DNA of 64,000 nt from positions 4,030,001 to 4,094,000 of the forward strand of contig NZ_CP019420.1 in NCBI RefSeq assembly GCF_001984215.1. The letters run 5' to 3'. A program made the position numbers and the translations under genes. Within the stretch, counting starts at the first letter, position 1; each line of letters starts with the position of its first letter. The DNA is from Mycobacterium sp. MS1601 (GTDB lineage Bacteria; Actinomycetota; Actinomycetes; Mycobacteriales; Mycobacteriaceae). Positions 62,087-64,000 of this stretch are shown in pieces. The notes below the pieces were generated by a model, which had not been told where the DNA came from, ran no database searches, and saw only the letters and a program-made list of their open reading frames with translations.

Positions 62087-63091
62087 GTGGTGAGCATGCG
62101 CGAAGTGGCGGCGGCGGCCTCGGTGTCCATCGGGACGGTCTCCAATGTCCTCAACGCACCCGACAAGGTCGCGCCCGCCACGGTGGCCCGGGTGCAGGCG
62201 GCCATCGACGAATTGGGTTTCGTTCGCAATGACGTGGCACGCCAGCTGCGTGCGGGGCGCTCCCGCAGCGTCGGGCTGGTGGTGCTCGATGTCGGCAACC
62301 CGTTCTTCACCGACATCGCCCGCGCCGCGGAGAACCGCGCGGGCGAGCTGGACCTCACCATCCTGCTCGGCACGTCGGACGACGATCCCCGCCGCGAGCG
62401 CGCCTATATCGACACCTTCGACGAGCAGCGCGTGTTCGGGTTGCTGGTCTCGCCCATCGGCGACGATCTGACCCGACTGACCGCCCTGCAACGCCGCGGC
62501 ACCCCGGTGGTGCTGGTGGATCGTGACGGCAGCGGCACCACGTTCGACTCGGTGGCCGTCGACGACATCGCAGGTGCCCGTATGGCGGTCGCTCACCTGG
62601 GTGAGATCGGCCGTCGGCGGATCACCTTCGTGGGAGGGCCCGCCGAGCTGCGGCAGGTTCGAGACCGGCGGTCCGGAGCGCAGCAGGCGGTTGACGCCAT
62701 CCCCGGTGCTCGCCTCGAGGTGATCGACACTCCGGCCCTGACGGTGCTGGCAGGACGTGCGGTCGGCGAGCTGCTGAGGGACCGACCTGCCGGGCAACGC
62801 CCGGATGCGGTGTTCTGTGCCAACGATCTGCTGGCGATCGGTGTGCTGCAGGCGCTCACGTTATCCGGGGGCGTCCGCGTCCCGGAAGACATCGCCCTGA
62901 TCGGTTACGACGACATCGATTTCGCGAGTTCGGCGGTGGTGCCGTTGAGTTCGATCCGTCAGCCCACCGCCCGCATCGGTGCCACCGCTGTGGACCTGAT
63001 GATCAACGCCGCCGAGAACTCCACGACTCATCGTCCCGAGCATGTGGTGTTTCAGCCCCAACTCGTGATCCGGGGCTCGACCGCGGGCTGA
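62087..63091 (+). CDS. LacI-family regulator of rhamnose catabolism
   Basis: A 334-aa repressor. The N-terminal HTH and hinge are SMREVAAAASVSIGTVSNVL (with AAxVS..TVSxVL helix) and RARQLRAGRS-type DVARQLRAGRSRSVGLVV; the rest is a periplasmic-binding-protein-like sugar domain (GNPFFTDIARAAE, VDRDGSGTTFDSVAVDD, DAVFCANDLLAIGVLQAL, ALIGYDDIDFASSAVVPLSS). It is 20 bases behind rhaB and should bind the palindrome at 55670 until rhamnose or a derivative releases it. GTG 62090 and ATG 62096 are alternative starts. Confidence 0.92.
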   Translation: MVSMREVAAAASVSIGTVSNVLNAPDKVAPATVARVQAAIDELGFVRNDVARQLRAGRSRSVGLVVLDVGNPFFTDIARAAENRAGELDLTILLGTSDDDPRRERAYIDTFDEQRVFGLLVSPIGDDLTRLTALQRRGTPVVLVDRDGSGTTFDSVAVDDIAGARMAVAHLGEIGRRRITFVGGPAELRQVRDRRSGAQQAVDAIPGARLEVIDTPALTVLAGRAVGELLRDRPAGQRPDAVFCANDLLAIGVLQALTLSGGVRVPEDIALIGYDDIDFASSAVVPLSSIRQPTARIGATAVDLMINAAENSTTHRPEHVVFQPQLVIRGSTAG

Positions 63092-63102
63092 AGCGCTATG
63101 CG

Positions 63103-63375
63103 CTACTGGGGTGATTGGTGCGTGACGGCCTTGAAGCCGCGTGCGCTGGCCCGGTCCACCGCAGCGCGCACCACGGCGAACACCAAGCCCTGCAACGCCG
63201 CCGCAGCCAACACCGACGTCGTGGACTTCTCGAGATCCTTCGGGTCGGGCGGCGGTTCTTGGCTGTTGTCGACGCGCTTCCAGATCTGGCTGAAGACCGC
63301 GCTGGCCAGCAGACCTCCGCCCACACTGGCGGCAAGCGCCAGCGGTTTGTAGAGCATCTTCGACGAGCTGGGCAT
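63103..63375 (-). CDS. DUF4235 membrane protein
   Basis: A 90-aa protein with two hydrophobic segments (~residues 8-28, LYKPLALAASVGGGLLASAV, and ~53-72, TTSVLAAAALQGLVFAVVRA) separated by the basic loop SQIWKRVDNSQEPPPDPKDL, the DUF4235 pattern. Function unknown. It is convergent with the LacI gene and 23 bp downstream of phoU. Confidence 0.85.
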   Translation of the reverse strand: MPSSSKMLYKPLALAASVGGGLLASAVFSQIWKRVDNSQEPPPDPKDLEKSTTSVLAAAALQGLVFAVVRAAVDRASARGFKAVTHQSPQ

Positions 63376-63398
63376 CGCTGGTCTCCTCGGTCTGTCGG

Positions 63399-64000
63399 TC
63401 AGTCGGCGGGGGCGTCGTTGTCGGTGAGCTTGGAGCCGGTGGTCTGGAAGATGATGCGGCGGGCGATTTCGACGGCGTGGTCGGCGAACCGTTCGTAGAA
63501 CCGACCCAGCAGCACCAGATCCACCGCCGCGGCGACACCGTGACGCCACTCGCCGCCCATGACGACGGTGAACAGGTGACGGTGCAAACCGTCCATGGTC
63601 TTGTCGTCCTCGAGGATCTGCTTGGCTTCGTCCACGTCGCCGGACAGCACCACTTGTTGCGCGCCGCGGGCCATCGCCGCGGCGACCTCTCCCATCTCGG
63701 CGAAGTAGCCGCCGACCTCTTCGGGAAGTACCCGGGCGGGATGTCGACGACGCACGATTCTGGCGACGTGGGCCGACAGCCCACCCATGCGGTCGGAGTC
63801 GGCTGCGGTCTGCAGGGCTCCGACGACGGCCCTGAGGTCGGAGGCGACGGGTGCCTGCAACGCAAGCAGTTGAAAGGCGTCGTGTTCCACCTGGTTCTTG
63901 AGGGTGTTGAGCTGGTCGAGGTTGCCGATGACCACCTCGGCCGCCTCCAGATCTGCCTGCAGCAGCGAATGGGTGGCACGTTCGATCTCGTCGGCCGCCT
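63399..64000 (-). CDS. phoU: PhoU-family phosphate signalling protein (partial, N-terminus beyond window)
   Basis: About 200 C-terminal residues of a PhoU protein; the gene continues past the right edge, where the frame still reads [20 protein letters not shown]. Two PhoU helical-bundle repeats are visible: [20 protein letters not shown] with the metal-binding E/DxxxD-type motif [14 protein letters not shown], and [20 protein letters not shown] with [20 protein letters not shown]. PhoU represses the Pho regulon by linking the Pst transporter to the phosphate sensor kinase. Confidence 0.93.
   Translation of the reverse strand, partial: AADEIERATHSLLQADLEAAEVVIGNLDQLNTLKNQVEHDAFQLLALQAPVASDLRAVVGALQTAADSDRMGGLSAHVARIVRRRHPARVLPEEVGGYFAEMGEVAAAMARGAQQVVLSGDVDEAKQILEDDKTMDGLHRHLFTVVMGGEWRHGVAAAVDLVLLGRFYERFADHAVEIARRIIFQTTGSKLTDNDAPAD

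Overview
This is high-GC chromosomal DNA from a Mycobacterium-type actinobacterium, most likely a rapidly growing species (Mycolicibacterium). The evidence is a single-copy-style rrnA operon (16S-23S-5S, no spacer tRNA) directly behind murA, a short 16S helix 18 (typical of fast growers), and, from memory of M. tuberculosis, the same order as Rv1309-Rv1343c: atpG-atpD-atpC, DUF2550, PduO-type adenosyltransferase, murA, rrn, ogt, ada-alkA, adenylate cyclase, nucS, mce, fadA4, YbbN-like, glgB, glgE, dinG, pncB, clpS, mec-cysO-cysM, rhomboid, murI, cyclic-nucleotide hydrolase, rph, rdgB, lprD-like. Many genes start directly behind a -10 hexamer, i.e. they are probably leaderless, as is common in mycobacteria.

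Layout. 1-4607: end of the ATP synthase operon, cobalamin adenosylation, peptidoglycan entry (MurA with Asp117). 4608-10337: rRNA operon with two tandem promoters and a strong intrinsic terminator. 10339-19874: alkylation repair, glutaminase, cyclase, mismatch-repair endonuclease NucS, methylmalonyl-CoA epimerase, thiolase. 19875-24181: GlgB/GlgE alpha-glucan synthesis (glgE carries two frameshifts). 24349-30002: beta-propeller protein, zinc-metallopeptidase lipoprotein (frameshifted), DinG, PncB. 30073-37401: ClpS to the CysO/CysM/Mec cysteine pathway, MurI, RNase PH, RdgB (frameshifted). 37448-39394: small membrane proteins, an HTH-LAGLIDADG protein and tRNA-Leu.

39395-54512 is more accessory: a GGDEF cyclase; an apparent guanidino-compound/arginine catabolic operon (NCS1 permease, ureohydrolase, ThDP-dependent decarboxylase, SSS symporter) with a divergent double-Lrp regulator; a sulfatase with an overlapping SRPBCC gene; a large flippase-like membrane protein with an embedded kinase-like domain; a fatty-acyl-AMP ligase. 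54655-63091 holds an SDR and a complete L-rhamnose operon (rhaM, MFS transporter, rhaI, fused aldolase/dehydrogenase, rhaB, LacI regulator) with a perfect 18-bp operator just behind its promoter. The window ends in DUF4235 and the C-terminal part of a PhoU protein.

Two points for the user of this annotation. First, three otherwise conserved genes are broken at four places, each by one base missing from a G/C homopolymer, which looks like assembly error rather than real gene decay. Second, two related 58-62 bp tandem repeat arrays lie immediately downstream of minus-strand genes (2550-2709 and 52161-52392).
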